Shown here in pieces: positions 27,423-36,342 of a stretch of DNA of 64,000 nt. The stretch comes from Planctomycetota bacterium (GTDB lineage Bacteria; Planctomycetota; UBA1135; UBA2386): assembly GCA_016716265.1 (NCBI GenBank), contig JADJWQ010000001.1, positions 930,001 through 994,000 of the forward strand, read 5' to 3'. The translations under genes and the position numbers were made by a program. Within the stretch, counting starts at the first letter, position 1. Each line of letters opens with the position of its first letter. Below the pieces are notes generated by a model, which ran no database searches, had not been told where the DNA came from, and saw only the letters and a list, made by a program, of their open reading frames with translations.

Positions 27423-28579
27423 GCGCGGTCCTCCGCCAGGCGGGTCGTCGTCTTGCGCCGGGCGATCGCCAGCAACACGAACGCCATCAGCGCGAGGACG
27501 CCGGCATCGCGCCACAGCACCGCGCCGATGTCGCCGGCCATGAACAGCGTGTGGCTCGCCTCCACGAACCAGCGCGCCGGCACCACGTGGCTGATCACGC
27601 GGATCGCGGGCGGCGTGCTGCCGAGATCGAACAGCAGCCCCGACAGGAAGAACGCCGGCAGGAAGCCGGCGAGGATCGACGCCTGTGCGGCGACGAACTG
27701 CTGCCGCACCGACGACGAGATCACCAGCCCGAGCCCGAGCGACGCCAGCAGGAACAGTGAGCTGATCGCGAACAGCGCCGCGAACGAGCCGCGCAATGGC
27801 ACGCCGAACACGGTGACACCGATACCGGAGGCCAGCAGCATGCCGCCCATGCCGAGGGCGTAGTAGGGCAGGAGCTTCGCCAGCAGGAACTCGCCCGGTC
27901 GCAGGGGCGTGACGAGCACCGCCTCCATCGTGCCGCGCTCCCATTCGCGGGCGACCACCAGCGCCGTCAGCAGGATGCCGGTCAGCGTCATCACGAGCGC
28001 GACGAGCCCGGGCACCAGGAAGTGCGTGCTGCGCAGCGCCGGGTTGAACCAGGTGCGCGGCACGGCGGTGACGAGGGGAACTCCGGGCGCCTCCCCGCGC
28101 AGCCGCCGGATCGCGGCGGCCCGGCCGATCGCGGCGTCGACGTAGCTGCCGATCAGCCGGGCGCGATTGCTGTCCACGCCGTCGAGCAATAGCTGCACCG
28201 GCGCCGGCCCGCCGGCGGCGAGACCCTCGCCCAGCTCGCGGCGGATCCGCAGCACGGCCTCGGCACGGTGCTCGCGCACGAGGCGCTCGGCCGCCGGCAT
28301 CGAGTCGGCGCGGACGACCTCGAACTGCGGCGAGCCCTGCAGGCTCGCGACGAGGTCGCGCGCGGCGTCACCGGGATCCTCCAGCACGACCGCGATCGGG
28401 ACGTCCTCGGCGTCGAGCGACACGCCATAGCCGAACAGGAAGGTCAACACGACCGGCATGACGAGCGCCAGCGCGATGCTCGACGGGTCGCGCACGATCT
28501 GCAGCGTCTCCTTGCGCAGGAAGCCGAGCGTGCGCCCGAGCCCCGGGCGCGCTACGAGCCAGCCACGGCGCGCGCTCAT
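27419..28579 (-). CDS. ABC-2 type permease (YbhS/YbhR-like)
   Basis: 386 aa. The fold is the same as the downstream permease: an N-terminal membrane helix (IALALVMPVVLTFLFGYGV), a periplasmic domain with VRADSMPAAERLVREH, then a cluster of membrane helices with AREWERGTMEAVLVTPLRPG, the ABC-2 family motif. It likely heterodimerises with the following gene product. Its ATG overlaps the stop of the ATPase gene by 4 bp, and its own stop overlaps the next ATG by 4 bp, so the genes are translationally coupled. Confidence 0.92.
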   Translation of the reverse strand: MSARRGWLVARPGLGRTLGFLRKETLQIVRDPSSIALALVMPVVLTFLFGYGVSLDAEDVPIAVVLEDPGDAARDLVASLQGSPQFEVVRADSMPAAERLVREHRAEAVLRIRRELGEGLAAGGPAPVQLLLDGVDSNRARLIGSYVDAAIGRAAAIRRLRGEAPGVPLVTAVPRTWFNPALRSTHFLVPGLVALVMTLTGILLTALVVAREWERGTMEAVLVTPLRPGEFLLAKLLPYYALGMGGMLLASGIGVTVFGVPLRGSFAALFAISSLFLLASLGLGLVISSSVRQQFVAAQASILAGFLPAFFLSGLLFDLGSTPPAIRVISHVVPARWFVEASHTLFMAGDIGAVLWRDAGVLALMAFVLLAIARRKTTTRLAEDRA

Positions 28580-30315
28580 GCGGCGTCCCCCTGCCGCTCG
28601 GCCAGCAGGATGAACGCGTCCTCGATGCTCGGCTCCGGGTGCGCCGCGGTGCGCGCCAGCGTGCGGATCTCGTCCGGCGTGCCGAGCGCCAGCACGGCGC
28701 CCCGCGCCATGATCAGCATGCGGTCACAGAACTCGGCCTCCTCGAGGAAGTGGGTCGTGACGACGACCGTCGTGCCGCCGAGCGCCACCGCGTTGATGCG
28801 CTGCCAGAACTCGCGGCGCGCGAGCGGATCGACGCCGGAAGTCGGCTCGTCGAGGAACAGGATCGCGGGCTCGTGCAGCAATGCCGCAGCCATCGCGAGC
28901 CGCTGCTTGTAGCCGGCCGGCAGCCGCCCGGCCTCGTCGTCGCGGCGTTCGACGAGCCCGAACTCCTCGAGTCCGACCTGGATGCGCTCGCGCAGCCGGC
29001 GCCCGCGCAGCCCGTAGGCCCGGCCGAAGAAGCGCAGGTTCTCGACGACGCTCAGCGCGCCGTACAGCGAGAACTTCTGCGCCATGTAGCCGAGCTGCAG
29101 CCGCGCGAGCCGTCCCGCCCGGCGCAGGTCGCGGCCGGCGACCGTCGCCTCACCATCGCTGATCGAGGTCAGCCCGCACAGCATGCGGAACGTCGTCGTC
29201 TTGCCGGCACCGTTCGGACCGAGCAGTCCGAAGATCTCGCCGCGGCGCACGTCGAAGCTCACGCTGCGCACCGCCGCGAAGGCGCCGAAGCGCTTGCTCA
29301 GGTCTCGCACGCGGACCGCGACGTCGTCCGCGGCGGGCTCCACGGCGCGCTCCCGCCTGCCGACCGGCAGCCGCTCGTGACGCCCGGCGAGCTGCGCCAT
29401 GAAGGCATCCTCGAAGGACGGGGTGACACCGGCGTGCGATCGCGCGCCGCGCGCGGCGGCGAGTTGCTCGACCCGAGGCGGGCTGGCAGTGACGACGCGC
29501 ACGCGACCGGCGCGGATCGTCGAGTCGATCGTGCCCGGCAGCTCGGCGCAGGCGACCTGCAGGGCGCGCGGCGGCTCGCCCGGCGCCGGCTCGAGCTCGA
29601 GCACGCGGCCGCGCTGCTGAGCGGCGAACCCGGCCGGTGCACCGGTCGCGAGGACCTCGCCACGGTCGAGCACGACGACCTCGCCGCAGCGCTCGGCCTC
29701 GTCGAGGTAGGCCGTCGCGACGACGACGCCGATCCCGCGACCGGCGACCAGCCCGTCGATGATCTTCCACAGCTCGCGGCGCGACACCGGATCGACGCCG
29801 ACCGATGGTTCGTCGAGCAGCAGCAGGTCGGGCTCCTTCAACAGCGCGCAGGCGAGACCGAGCTTCTGCTTCATGCCGCCGGACAGCCGGCCGGCGAGCC
29901 GGTCGAGGAACGGCCCGAGCCCCGCGATGCGCATCAGCTGCGCGAACCGGTCGGGTCGCGCGGCGTGGGGCACGCCCTGCAGGTCGGCGAACAGCCGCAG
30001 GTTCTCACCGACGGTCAGGTCCTCGTAGAGGCCGAAGCGCTGCGGCATGTAGCCGATGCGGTCGCGCACGACGCCGACCTGCGCGACAGGGTCGAGATCG
30101 AGCACCCGCACGGCGCCGGAGTCCGGCGTCAGGAGGCCGGCAGCCAGCCGCAATGCGGTCGTCTTGCCCGCGCCATCCGGGCCGACGAGCCCGGTGACGA
30201 CGCCCGCGCGCGCCAGCCAGGTCACGCCGCGCAGGGCGGTGGTGCGCCCTCCGTGCCGATCGGGGAAGCTGCGCGTCACGCCGTCGAACGACAGCGCCGC
30301 CGGCGCGTCGATCAT
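28576..30315 (-). CDS. Double ATP-binding subunit of ABC efflux system (YbhF-like)
   Basis: 579 aa, two fused nucleotide-binding domains as in YbhF. NBD1: Walker A GPDGAGKT at 45-52, signature LSGGMKQ at 144-150, Walker B LLLLDEPSVGVD. A linker of about 80 residues follows. NBD2: Walker A GPNGAGKTT, Walker B ILFLDEPTSGVD, H-loop VVTTHFLEEAE, but the signature reads LPAGYKQRLA, a relaxed form. It powers the two ABC-2 permeases encoded immediately downstream. The ATG at 30315 overlaps the stop of the HlyD gene by 4 bp. The end overlaps permease 1. Confidence 0.95.
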   Translation of the reverse strand: MIDAPAALSFDGVTRSFPDRHGGRTTALRGVTWLARAGVVTGLVGPDGAGKTTALRLAAGLLTPDSGAVRVLDLDPVAQVGVVRDRIGYMPQRFGLYEDLTVGENLRLFADLQGVPHAARPDRFAQLMRIAGLGPFLDRLAGRLSGGMKQKLGLACALLKEPDLLLLDEPSVGVDPVSRRELWKIIDGLVAGRGIGVVVATAYLDEAERCGEVVVLDRGEVLATGAPAGFAAQQRGRVLELEPAPGEPPRALQVACAELPGTIDSTIRAGRVRVVTASPPRVEQLAAARGARSHAGVTPSFEDAFMAQLAGRHERLPVGRRERAVEPAADDVAVRVRDLSKRFGAFAAVRSVSFDVRRGEIFGLLGPNGAGKTTTFRMLCGLTSISDGEATVAGRDLRRAGRLARLQLGYMAQKFSLYGALSVVENLRFFGRAYGLRGRRLRERIQVGLEEFGLVERRDDEAGRLPAGYKQRLAMAAALLHEPAILFLDEPTSGVDPLARREFWQRINAVALGGTTVVVTTHFLEEAEFCDRMLIMARGAVLALGTPDEIRTLARTAAHPEPSIEDAFILLAERQGDAA

Positions 30316-31340
30316 CGCCCGTCTCCCGGCTCGGGGGCGGTCGCGGCGCCGGCCTCGAGATCGACCGTCACCGGCATGCCGAGCCGCAGCTCGTCGTGCG
30401 GGTCGTCGACGAGCACACGGACCTCGTAGACGAGCTGCGTGCGCAGGTCCTCGGTCTCGACGCTCTGCGGCGTGAACTCCGCCACGGGCGAGACGAAGCC
30501 GACGCGGCCCGCATAGCGCCGCCCGCCGAACGAGTCGGAGCGGACGGTCGCGGCCATGCCGAGCGCGACGCGGCCGAGGTCGGGCTCCGGCAACCAGGCG
30601 CGCACCCATTTCGGATCGGTGCGCGCGAGCGTGACGACCGGGCGGTCCGGCCCGGCCATCTCGCCGGGCTCGAGGATCCGGCTGCGCACGACGCCGGCGT
30701 ACGGCGCGCGGAGCTCGGCATCGGCGCGCTGCGAGCGCAATGCCGCGAGCTCGGCGCGCAGTGCGCCGAGCGTCGCGCGGGCCTGCTCGCGATCCTCGCT
30801 GCGCGGCCCCTCCTCGGCGAGCGCGAGCGACGCGCGCTCGACGCGCAATGCGGCCTCGGCGACCTGCACGCGCGCGTCGGCGGCGTCGAGGGCCTGCGCA
30901 CTGGACGCACCCGACTCGGTGGTCTTGCGCAACCGGTCGAGATCGCGCGTGGCATTGGCGACGTCGACCTCGGCGGCCGCGACGCGCTCGCGCACCTGCG
31001 CGAGCTCCTGCGCGCGGGTACCGTGCTCGAGTCGATCGACGACCGCCTGTTGCGCGGCGAGGCGCGCCTCCGCCGCGGCGATCGCGGCATCGAGGCGCTC
31101 GGTGCGCAGCGTCGCGACGAGCTGCCGTGGCGCGAGGCGATCGCCCTCCTCGACGTCGACCGTGGCGAGGCGCTCGCGATCGGGGAACGCGAGCTGCGCG
31201 TCGCGCAGCTCGACGTTGCCGTACAGCCGCAGCGCACCGAGGTGCGCTGCGCGCTCGCGCGCGAGGAAGCGGCGGTGGCCGGCGACGCCGAGCAGCGCGC
31301 CGATCGCCAGGAGCAGCAGCACGGGCAGGACCTTCTTCAT
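30312..31340 (-). CDS. HlyD-family periplasmic adaptor (YbhG-like)
   Basis: 342 aa. A single N-terminal membrane anchor (MKKVLPVLLLLAIGALLGVA) is followed by a biotinyl-lipoyl-like half motif (LAFPDRERLATVDVEEGDRL), a long alpha-hairpin (residues 80-200, with heptad-like AAAEARLAAQQAVVDRLEHG and QARATLGALRAELAALRSQ), then ELRAPYAGVVRSRILEPGEM and a beta-barrel. It links the inner-membrane ABC transporter to the outer-membrane channel. The ATG at 31340 overlaps the stop of the TolC-type gene by 4 bp. The gene set corresponds to ybhG in E. coli. Confidence 0.94.
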   Translation of the reverse strand: MKKVLPVLLLLAIGALLGVAGHRRFLARERAAHLGALRLYGNVELRDAQLAFPDRERLATVDVEEGDRLAPRQLVATLRTERLDAAIAAAEARLAAQQAVVDRLEHGTRAQELAQVRERVAAAEVDVANATRDLDRLRKTTESGASSAQALDAADARVQVAEAALRVERASLALAEEGPRSEDREQARATLGALRAELAALRSQRADAELRAPYAGVVRSRILEPGEMAGPDRPVVTLARTDPKWVRAWLPEPDLGRVALGMAATVRSDSFGGRRYAGRVGFVSPVAEFTPQSVETEDLRTQLVYEVRVLVDDPHDELRLGMPVTVDLEAGAATAPEPGDGR

Positions 31341-32842
31341 CGAGAGTCTCCGTCGGTCGGTTCGGCTGCGGCTGGTGCGGGCTCGAAGCCGCCTCCGAGC
31401 GCGCGGTAGAGAGTGATCGTGCTCGCGAAGGCCGCCTGCCGGGCGACCAGCACGGCGTCGTCGGCGGCGAGCTTCTGGCGCTCGGCATCGAGGACCTGCA
31501 GCAGGCTCTGCGTGCCGGCGTCGTGGAGCTCGCGCGCGAGCCGAGCGGCGCGCGCCGCGGCGGCCGCAGCACGCTCGAGCTCGGCGACGCGCTCGCGCGT
31601 GCGCACGACCGCGGTGGCGGCGGTCTCGACCTCGCCGATCGCCTCCAGCACGCTGCGCTCGAACGCGAGCCGCGCTTCGCGTACGCGCGCCTCGCGGAAC
31701 GCGACCTCGGCGTCGATGCGCCCGCCGTCGAGCAGCGGCACGACGAGGCTCGGACCGATCGAGTAGCTGATCGCGTCGCGACCCCCGACGAGGGTGCCGA
31801 GGTCGTCGCTGCGCAACGCGAGCGAGCCCGCCAGCGCGATGCGCGGGTAGCGTTCCGCCTCCGCGGCGCCGACGCGCGCGACCGCGCCGGCGAGCGCGCG
31901 CTCCGCACGCCGCACGTCGACGCGCCGCTCGAGGAGGTCGGCAGGCACACCGACACCGAGCACCGCGGGCAGCTCCAGCGGCTCCGCCGCGCCGGCCGCC
32001 ACGAGACCTTCGCGCGGCCGTTCGCCGATCAGCACCGCGATGCGGTTCTCCGCGCCGCGCCGCGCCTGCTCCAGCTCCGGCACGCGGGCGCTGGCGGTCG
32101 CCAGCTCGCGGTCCGCCTGCTCGACGTCGAGGCGCGTGCCGGTGCCGGCGTCGAGGCGCGATCGGGCGAGGCGCAGGGTCTCGCGCTGCAGCTCGAGGTT
32201 GCCGCGCAGCACGTCGAGACGGCGGCCGAGGGTGTGCGCGTCGACGTACGCGAGCGCGAGCTCGGCGAGCAGCGCGACCGCCGCTCCCCGGTAGTCTTCC
32301 ATCGCGACGTCGATGTCCGCTTCCGCACCCTCGACCAGGCGCGCGACGCGGCCCCACAGGTCGAGCTCCCAGGCGGCGCCGACGCCGAGCGAGAACACGT
32401 CGATGTCGCGGCCGGGCGGCGGCCCTTGGAAGTTCAGGCTGTCCGCACCGGTGCCGGCGCGGAGGTAGCCGGCCTCGGCATCGAGCCGCGGCAGCCGCTC
32501 GGCGCCGACGACGCCGGCGCGCGCGCGCACCTGGATCGCGCGTTCGCGCGCCTCTCCGAGCGTCAGGCTCTGCGCAATCAGTTTCTCCGCCAGCGCGTCG
32601 AGCTCCGCCGAGCCGAGCCGCGCCCACCACTGCGCGAGTCCCTCGCGCGCCACGGTCAACAGCGCGCCATCCGGACCCTGCCGCCAGTCGGCGGCCACGA
32701 GCGAGCGGGCGGCGGGCGGCGTGTGGTCGGGGCCGACGTGGCAGCCGGCGAGCGCGGCGAGAGCTACGGCCACGCGCATCCTCGGTCGGCCACCGGTGCG
32801 GCGCCGCGCGGACCTGGGTCGCGGGCTTGCGAGTGCTGCCAT
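31337..32842 (-). CDS. Outer-membrane efflux lipoprotein, NodT/TolC family
   Basis: 501 aa. A lipoprotein signal ending in LAALAGC is followed by HVGPDHTPPAA, as in NodT proteins. Two repeats of long helices (LGEARERAIQVRARAGVVGA and LRLARSRLDAGTGTRLDVEQ) and a second copy near ERALAGAVARVGAAEAERYP fit the TolC/OMF trimeric channel. ATG at 32842 is chosen because AGGAGA lies 5 nt upstream; ATG at 32779 lies right before the lipobox but lacks a ribosome-binding site. It is the first gene of the operon, so the upstream 32843-32967 gap holds the promoters for both directions and two TetR operators. Confidence 0.92.
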   Translation of the reverse strand: MAALASPRPRSARRRTGGRPRMRVAVALAALAGCHVGPDHTPPAARSLVAADWRQGPDGALLTVAREGLAQWWARLGSAELDALAEKLIAQSLTLGEARERAIQVRARAGVVGAERLPRLDAEAGYLRAGTGADSLNFQGPPPGRDIDVFSLGVGAAWELDLWGRVARLVEGAEADIDVAMEDYRGAAVALLAELALAYVDAHTLGRRLDVLRGNLELQRETLRLARSRLDAGTGTRLDVEQADRELATASARVPELEQARRGAENRIAVLIGERPREGLVAAGAAEPLELPAVLGVGVPADLLERRVDVRRAERALAGAVARVGAAEAERYPRIALAGSLALRSDDLGTLVGGRDAISYSIGPSLVVPLLDGGRIDAEVAFREARVREARLAFERSVLEAIGEVETAATAVVRTRERVAELERAAAAAARAARLARELHDAGTQSLLQVLDAERQKLAADDAVLVARQAAFASTITLYRALGGGFEPAPAAAEPTDGDSR

Positions 32843-32860
32843 GGCGTCTCCTGGCGCGGC

Positions 32861-32876
32861 TCAAACACGCGTTTGA
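32861..32876. promoter_or_regulatory. Palindromic operator, copy 1 (TetR/CecR-type)
   Basis: TCAAACACGCGTTTGA: arms TCAAAC and GTTTGA around a 4-bp core. It lies 18 bp upstream of the efflux-operon start codon, so a bound repressor would block its transcription or translation start. A second copy differs by one base (copy 2 at 32917-32932). The probable binder is the divergent TetR-family protein. Confidence 0.75.
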
Positions 32877-32916
32877 CGGCCGCGTCCGAAGACTCTGCAG
32901 CGCGCTCTCCGACTTG

Positions 32917-32932
32917 TCAAACATGCGTTTGA
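32917..32932. promoter_or_regulatory. Palindromic operator, copy 2 (TetR/CecR-type)
   Basis: TCAAACATGCGTTTGA, the same palindrome as copy 1 with only the sixth-to-ninth core changed (ACGC versus ATGC), 56 bp further along. It sits 35 bp upstream of the chosen regulator start (GTG 32968). Its position suggests autoregulation. An ATG at 32923 falls inside the palindrome and would extend the regulator by 15 residues, so the start of that gene is uncertain. Confidence 0.75.
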
Positions 32933-32967
32933 GATTCTGGGTCGACCCCCGTAGGCTCGCGCTCCCG

Positions 32968-33636
32968 GTGACCGAGGCTGCCCGCGACGACCCTGACCCG
33001 CGCGACCACCGCGCTGCACCTGGCGCGACGCGCGACCGTCTGATCCGCGTCGCCGGCGCGCTGTTCGCCGAGCGCGGCTTCGCGCGGGCGAGCGTGCGCG
33101 ACATCTGCGCGCGGGCCGCGGCGAACGTCGCGGCGGTGCGCTACCACTTCGGCTCGAAGGAGGCGCTCTACCGCGAGGTGCTGCTCGGCTCGCACCGCGA
33201 GCTGCGCGACCGTGAGCCGATCCCGCGGCTCGCCGACTTCCGCCGCCCGACCGATGCGCTGCGCGCCTGGCTCGGCTTCGTATTGCGCTTCCTGCTGCTG
33301 CGCCGTCCCGCACACAGCTATGCGGGACAGCTCATCGCGCGCGAGCTCGAGCAACCGACTGCCGCATTGACGGACCTCGTGCGGCTCGTCATGCAGCCGG
33401 TGCGCACCGAGCTCGAGCACATCCTCGGCGCGCTACTGGGAGATGCCGACTCGCCCGCCCGCCGCGCCCAGCTCGCGAACTTCGCGCTCGGCCTGTGCGT
33501 CTTCCACGAGTTCGGCCGCCCGGTGCTCGAGCGCTTCGGCCACCCGCCACCGACCGACGAGCCCGGCGTCGACGCCCTCGCCGACGCCCTCGCCTCCTTC
33601 ATCGCCGCCGGCACCCGCGCCCTGCGCCACCGCTGA
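32968..33636 (+). CDS. TetR-family repressor of the efflux operon (CecR-like)
   Basis: 222 aa from GTG 32968. The N-terminal helix-turn-helix runs over residues 21-70 (TRDRLIRVAGALFAERGF, SVRDICARAAANVAAVRYHF). The C-terminal part (LIARELEQPTAALTDLVRL, PVRTELEHILGALLG) resembles the CecR/YbiH ligand-binding domain (DUF1956). In E. coli the same regulator family (CecR, gene ybiH) accompanies ybhGFSR, which agrees with the neighbouring operon of HlyD, double ATPase and two permeases. It is divergent from that operon and probably binds the two TCAAAC-N4-GTTTGA palindromes. ATG at 32923 or GTG at 32827 are other start options. The stop TGA merges with a copy of the dispersed repeat. Confidence 0.88.
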   Translation: MTEAARDDPDPRDHRAAPGATRDRLIRVAGALFAERGFARASVRDICARAAANVAAVRYHFGSKEALYREVLLGSHRELRDREPIPRLADFRRPTDALRAWLGFVLRFLLLRRPAHSYAGQLIARELEQPTAALTDLVRLVMQPVRTELEHILGALLGDADSPARRAQLANFALGLCVFHEFGRPVLERFGHPPPTDEPGVDALADALASFIAAGTRALRHR

Positions 33637-33673
33637 CTTCCGATCGGTACCGCGTACGGTTATTACATCTCGG
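33635..33673 (+). repeat. Dispersed palindromic repeat, copy 1 (form A)
   Basis: GACTTCCGATCGGTACCGCG then TACGGTTATTACATCTCGG. It begins inside the stop codon of the TetR-family gene (TGA 33634-33636). Form A ends in an A/T-rich core flanked by short C/G-rich arms (here CCGCG with CGCG a little downstream). Confidence 0.7.
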
Positions 33674-33696
33674 GTCGCGCGCCGCCGCGGGAGTCC

Positions 33697-33731
33697 GACT
33701 TCCGATTCGGTAGTGCGTACGACCGAGAAGT
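33697..33731 (+). repeat. Dispersed palindromic repeat, copy 2 (form B, diverged)
   Basis: GACTTCCGATTCGGTAGTGC followed by GTACGACCGAGAAGTC. The ends can pair imperfectly as GACTTC/GAAGTC. It is directly followed by AGGAAGTCCGGGAATTC and the conserved 75-bp leader of the first 808-aa paralogue. Confidence 0.65.
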
Positions 33732-33806
33732 CAGGAAGTCCGGGAATTCGTGACGGCTCCGGGCCGCTCCGGCGCTGGACCTCGCCGGACCCTCGAGGAA
33801 CCCCGG

Positions 33807-36233
33807 ATGGACTCGACCAGAAGCCCTCTCCCGCAATCGCCCTTCTCGCTGCTCGCCACGGTGGTGCTCGCCACGGTGGTGGTCGCCGTCGACCTGGCCG
33901 CGCAGGCACCGGACAAGCCGGCCCCCGCATCCAGAGCCGTCCATGTCGACTGGAAGACGGGGCCTGCCGAGCCATGGGTGCCGCCCGCGGCCCCCGACCG
34001 GCGCGCGACGGCGTCGCGCACCGCGGACAAGAATGCCGACGCCGGCGCGCGTTCCGTTGCACTCGACCCGTTCGCGGATCCGACGACGATCCTGTTCGAC
34101 ACCCCCATCGAAGGCACCGTGATCGTGGCGGCAGCGAGCTACAAGGCGGAATTCGCCGCCGGCGAGGTCCGGTTCGTTCCGTTTCTCGGCAGCGCCGCGT
34201 CCCGGGACTGGCCGCTCGGTCTCCACCTCGGTGACGTGACGATCGCCGGTGAGCCGCTGCCGCTGCGCACCGCTCCCGAGCCCATCCGCCAAGAGGACGT
34301 CGTCAGCTTCGATCACGGCACCGCCGTCGTCCGCTATGCGGTACGCTCCGAAGGTGTCGAGCAATCGTTCGTGTTCTCCGCTCTACCGCGCCGCGGCGAG
34401 TTGAGGATCCAACTCGAGGTAGACAGCGACCTGAACGCGACTTCCGAGGGCTCTTCACTGCGCTTTGCCGGCCCCGACGGTGGGGTCGACTACGGCACGG
34501 CGACCGCCATCGACGCGCGCGGGCGCAGGCTCGGGCTCGCTCGCACCCTGGTCGACGGGCGGATCGAGCTCACCGTGCCGGCCGACTTCGTCGCGGCGGC
34601 CGCGCTGCCGCTGGTGGTCGACCCGTTGATCACCACCGCAACGCTGCACTCGTCGACATCCGGCCGGACCGTCATCGAACCCGACGCTACGTACGACGGT
34701 ACCAGCGATCGATACATGCTCTGCCTCGAGCTCGTCTACAGCGCGACCGACTCCGACATCTACAGCTACGAGGTCGACTCCATCGGGAACACGGTCAGCG
34801 GCAGCTTCGCGGCCATCGACATCACGAGCACCGAATCCTGGCAGCGCCCGCGCATCGCGAACAACAACATCGCGAACCGGAACCTGATCGTGGCGCAGGT
34901 GAGCGCCGGCAACGTGTCGCCGTTCTGGATCGGAGGCCGCACGCGCGACGTCGGCTCCACGACGACCGGAGCCCCCTTCATCGTGTCTTCGGCAGCGACC
35001 GGCAACGTCGGCGACAAGCTCAACCCCGACGTCGGCGGCGATCCGCACCTGATAAGCCCCACGTATTTCACCGTCACCTGGGAGCGGGCCTACTCGTCGA
35101 CCGATCACGACATCCACGCAAGGCAGTTCACCGCCACGTCGACACCGTCGCCACAGGGCGCAACCGAGATACTGATCGACAACTCCTCCGCCTACGAAGG
35201 CTCGCCCGCCATCAGCAACAGCGCGGGCGCGCCGGACCCCAATGAACTCACGCAGAAGTGGATGATCGCATACCAGCGCAACTCCAACGAGATCCGCGGC
35301 CGGACGATGCGCTGGGACGGCGCGCTCGACCCGGACTTCCTGATCCACTCGCGCGGCACCCTGGGCAATCCCGACGTCTCCACCGTCACGCACCCCAGCC
35401 ACGGTGAGTATTTGTACCTGGTTGCGTGGACCAGGACGACGATCGGGCCCGTCGATACTTCCCAGGTGTTCGTCAAGCTCTGCAGCCAGACTGGAACGCC
35501 GCTTACGCCTGCCTACGATCTCGATGCGCTCGAGTCCGGGCAGCCGCTCGGCTGGAACCGCGGTTCTCCGCGCGTGTCGACCGACGGCTGCCGATTTGCC
35601 GTCGCCTACACGGAGGACTACCGCAACTACGGCGACCTGGACGTCCGTGTGACGACGCTGCATGCGGGCTTCAACGAGCCGGCTCAGGTCTGGGGGCTCG
35701 ACGTGACCGAGGGACGCGCGTGGCCCGCCTATCAGTCGACCGGCGAACGCGCGGGTGGAATCTGCTCTCGATTCGAGTGCGCGGATCCCGGCGCCAGCGG
35801 TTCCGCACGCTACTTCATGACATGGAGCGACGACAACAGCCCGGGCTCCCCGGGGATCCACGGAGCTCTGTACGACGGTCGTTCACCAGGCACGCATTTC
35901 ACGGTGCTGTTCACCGGTTGCGGCGCCGCGGCGATCAATGCTACCGGCAACACGACGCTCGGCATGGACATGACGATCGCTACGGGCACCGAGTACCTGC
36001 TGGTCGGGTTCCCCCAGCCGCCAGTCCCACTGTGCCCGACGTTCCCGAGCGCGGCGTGTCAGATCGGAATCGGCGGGCAACCCGGCCTGCTGCCACCCTC
36101 CATCACCATCACTGTCCCCTGCGACCATCAGCTCATCGACTTGTCGCTGGCCTTCCAGGGTGTCTCGTTCCTCGGCGGCCCCTGCTGGAACAGCGTCTCC
36201 GTCACCGACACGGTCATCACGACCTTCCGCTGA
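33807..36233 (+). CDS. Large secreted protein, paralogue 1 of 3
   Basis: 808 aa. Signal peptide (hydrophobic residues 11-32, TVVLATVVVAVDLAAQA), then WKTGPAEPWVPPAA and a low-complexity stretch. The bulk is beta-rich without recognised family (VSSAATGNVGDKLNPDVGGD, TSQVFVKLCSQTGTPLTPAY). Many cysteines cluster in the C-terminal 120 residues (TGCGAAA, PLCPTFPSAACQIG, VPCDHQLIDLS, GGPCW), likely disulfides. The ATG at 33807 follows GAGGAA 7 nt upstream, and the same leader precedes the other two copies. Function is unknown. Two paralogues follow, one in tandem and one 10 kb away. Possible cell-surface or cell-wall protein; no enzyme motif was seen. Confidence 0.85.
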   Translation: MDSTRSPLPQSPFSLLATVVLATVVVAVDLAAQAPDKPAPASRAVHVDWKTGPAEPWVPPAAPDRRATASRTADKNADAGARSVALDPFADPTTILFDTPIEGTVIVAAASYKAEFAAGEVRFVPFLGSAASRDWPLGLHLGDVTIAGEPLPLRTAPEPIRQEDVVSFDHGTAVVRYAVRSEGVEQSFVFSALPRRGELRIQLEVDSDLNATSEGSSLRFAGPDGGVDYGTATAIDARGRRLGLARTLVDGRIELTVPADFVAAAALPLVVDPLITTATLHSSTSGRTVIEPDATYDGTSDRYMLCLELVYSATDSDIYSYEVDSIGNTVSGSFAAIDITSTESWQRPRIANNNIANRNLIVAQVSAGNVSPFWIGGRTRDVGSTTTGAPFIVSSAATGNVGDKLNPDVGGDPHLISPTYFTVTWERAYSSTDHDIHARQFTATSTPSPQGATEILIDNSSAYEGSPAISNSAGAPDPNELTQKWMIAYQRNSNEIRGRTMRWDGALDPDFLIHSRGTLGNPDVSTVTHPSHGEYLYLVAWTRTTIGPVDTSQVFVKLCSQTGTPLTPAYDLDALESGQPLGWNRGSPRVSTDGCRFAVAYTEDYRNYGDLDVRVTTLHAGFNEPAQVWGLDVTEGRAWPAYQSTGERAGGICSRFECADPGASGSARYFMTWSDDNSPGSPGIHGALYDGRSPGTHFTVLFTGCGAAAINATGNTTLGMDMTIATGTEYLLVGFPQPPVPLCPTFPSAACQIGIGGQPGLLPPSITITVPCDHQLIDLSLAFQGVSFLGGPCWNSVSVTDTVITTFR

Positions 36234-36268
36234 GACTTCCGATCGGTGCCGCGTACGAATCGGAAGTC
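36234..36268 (+). repeat. Dispersed palindromic repeat, copy 3 (form B)
   Basis: GACTTCCGAT ... ATCGGAAGTC, a 10-bp perfect stem around CGGTGCCGCGTACGA. It begins immediately after the stop of paralogue 1 (TGA 36231-36233) and is followed by the conserved leader of paralogue 2. Confidence 0.75.
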
Positions 36269-36342
36269 AGGAAGTCCGGGAATCGGTGACGGATCCGGGC
36301 CGCTCCGGCGCTCGACCTCATCGAACCCTCGAGGAAGCCCGG

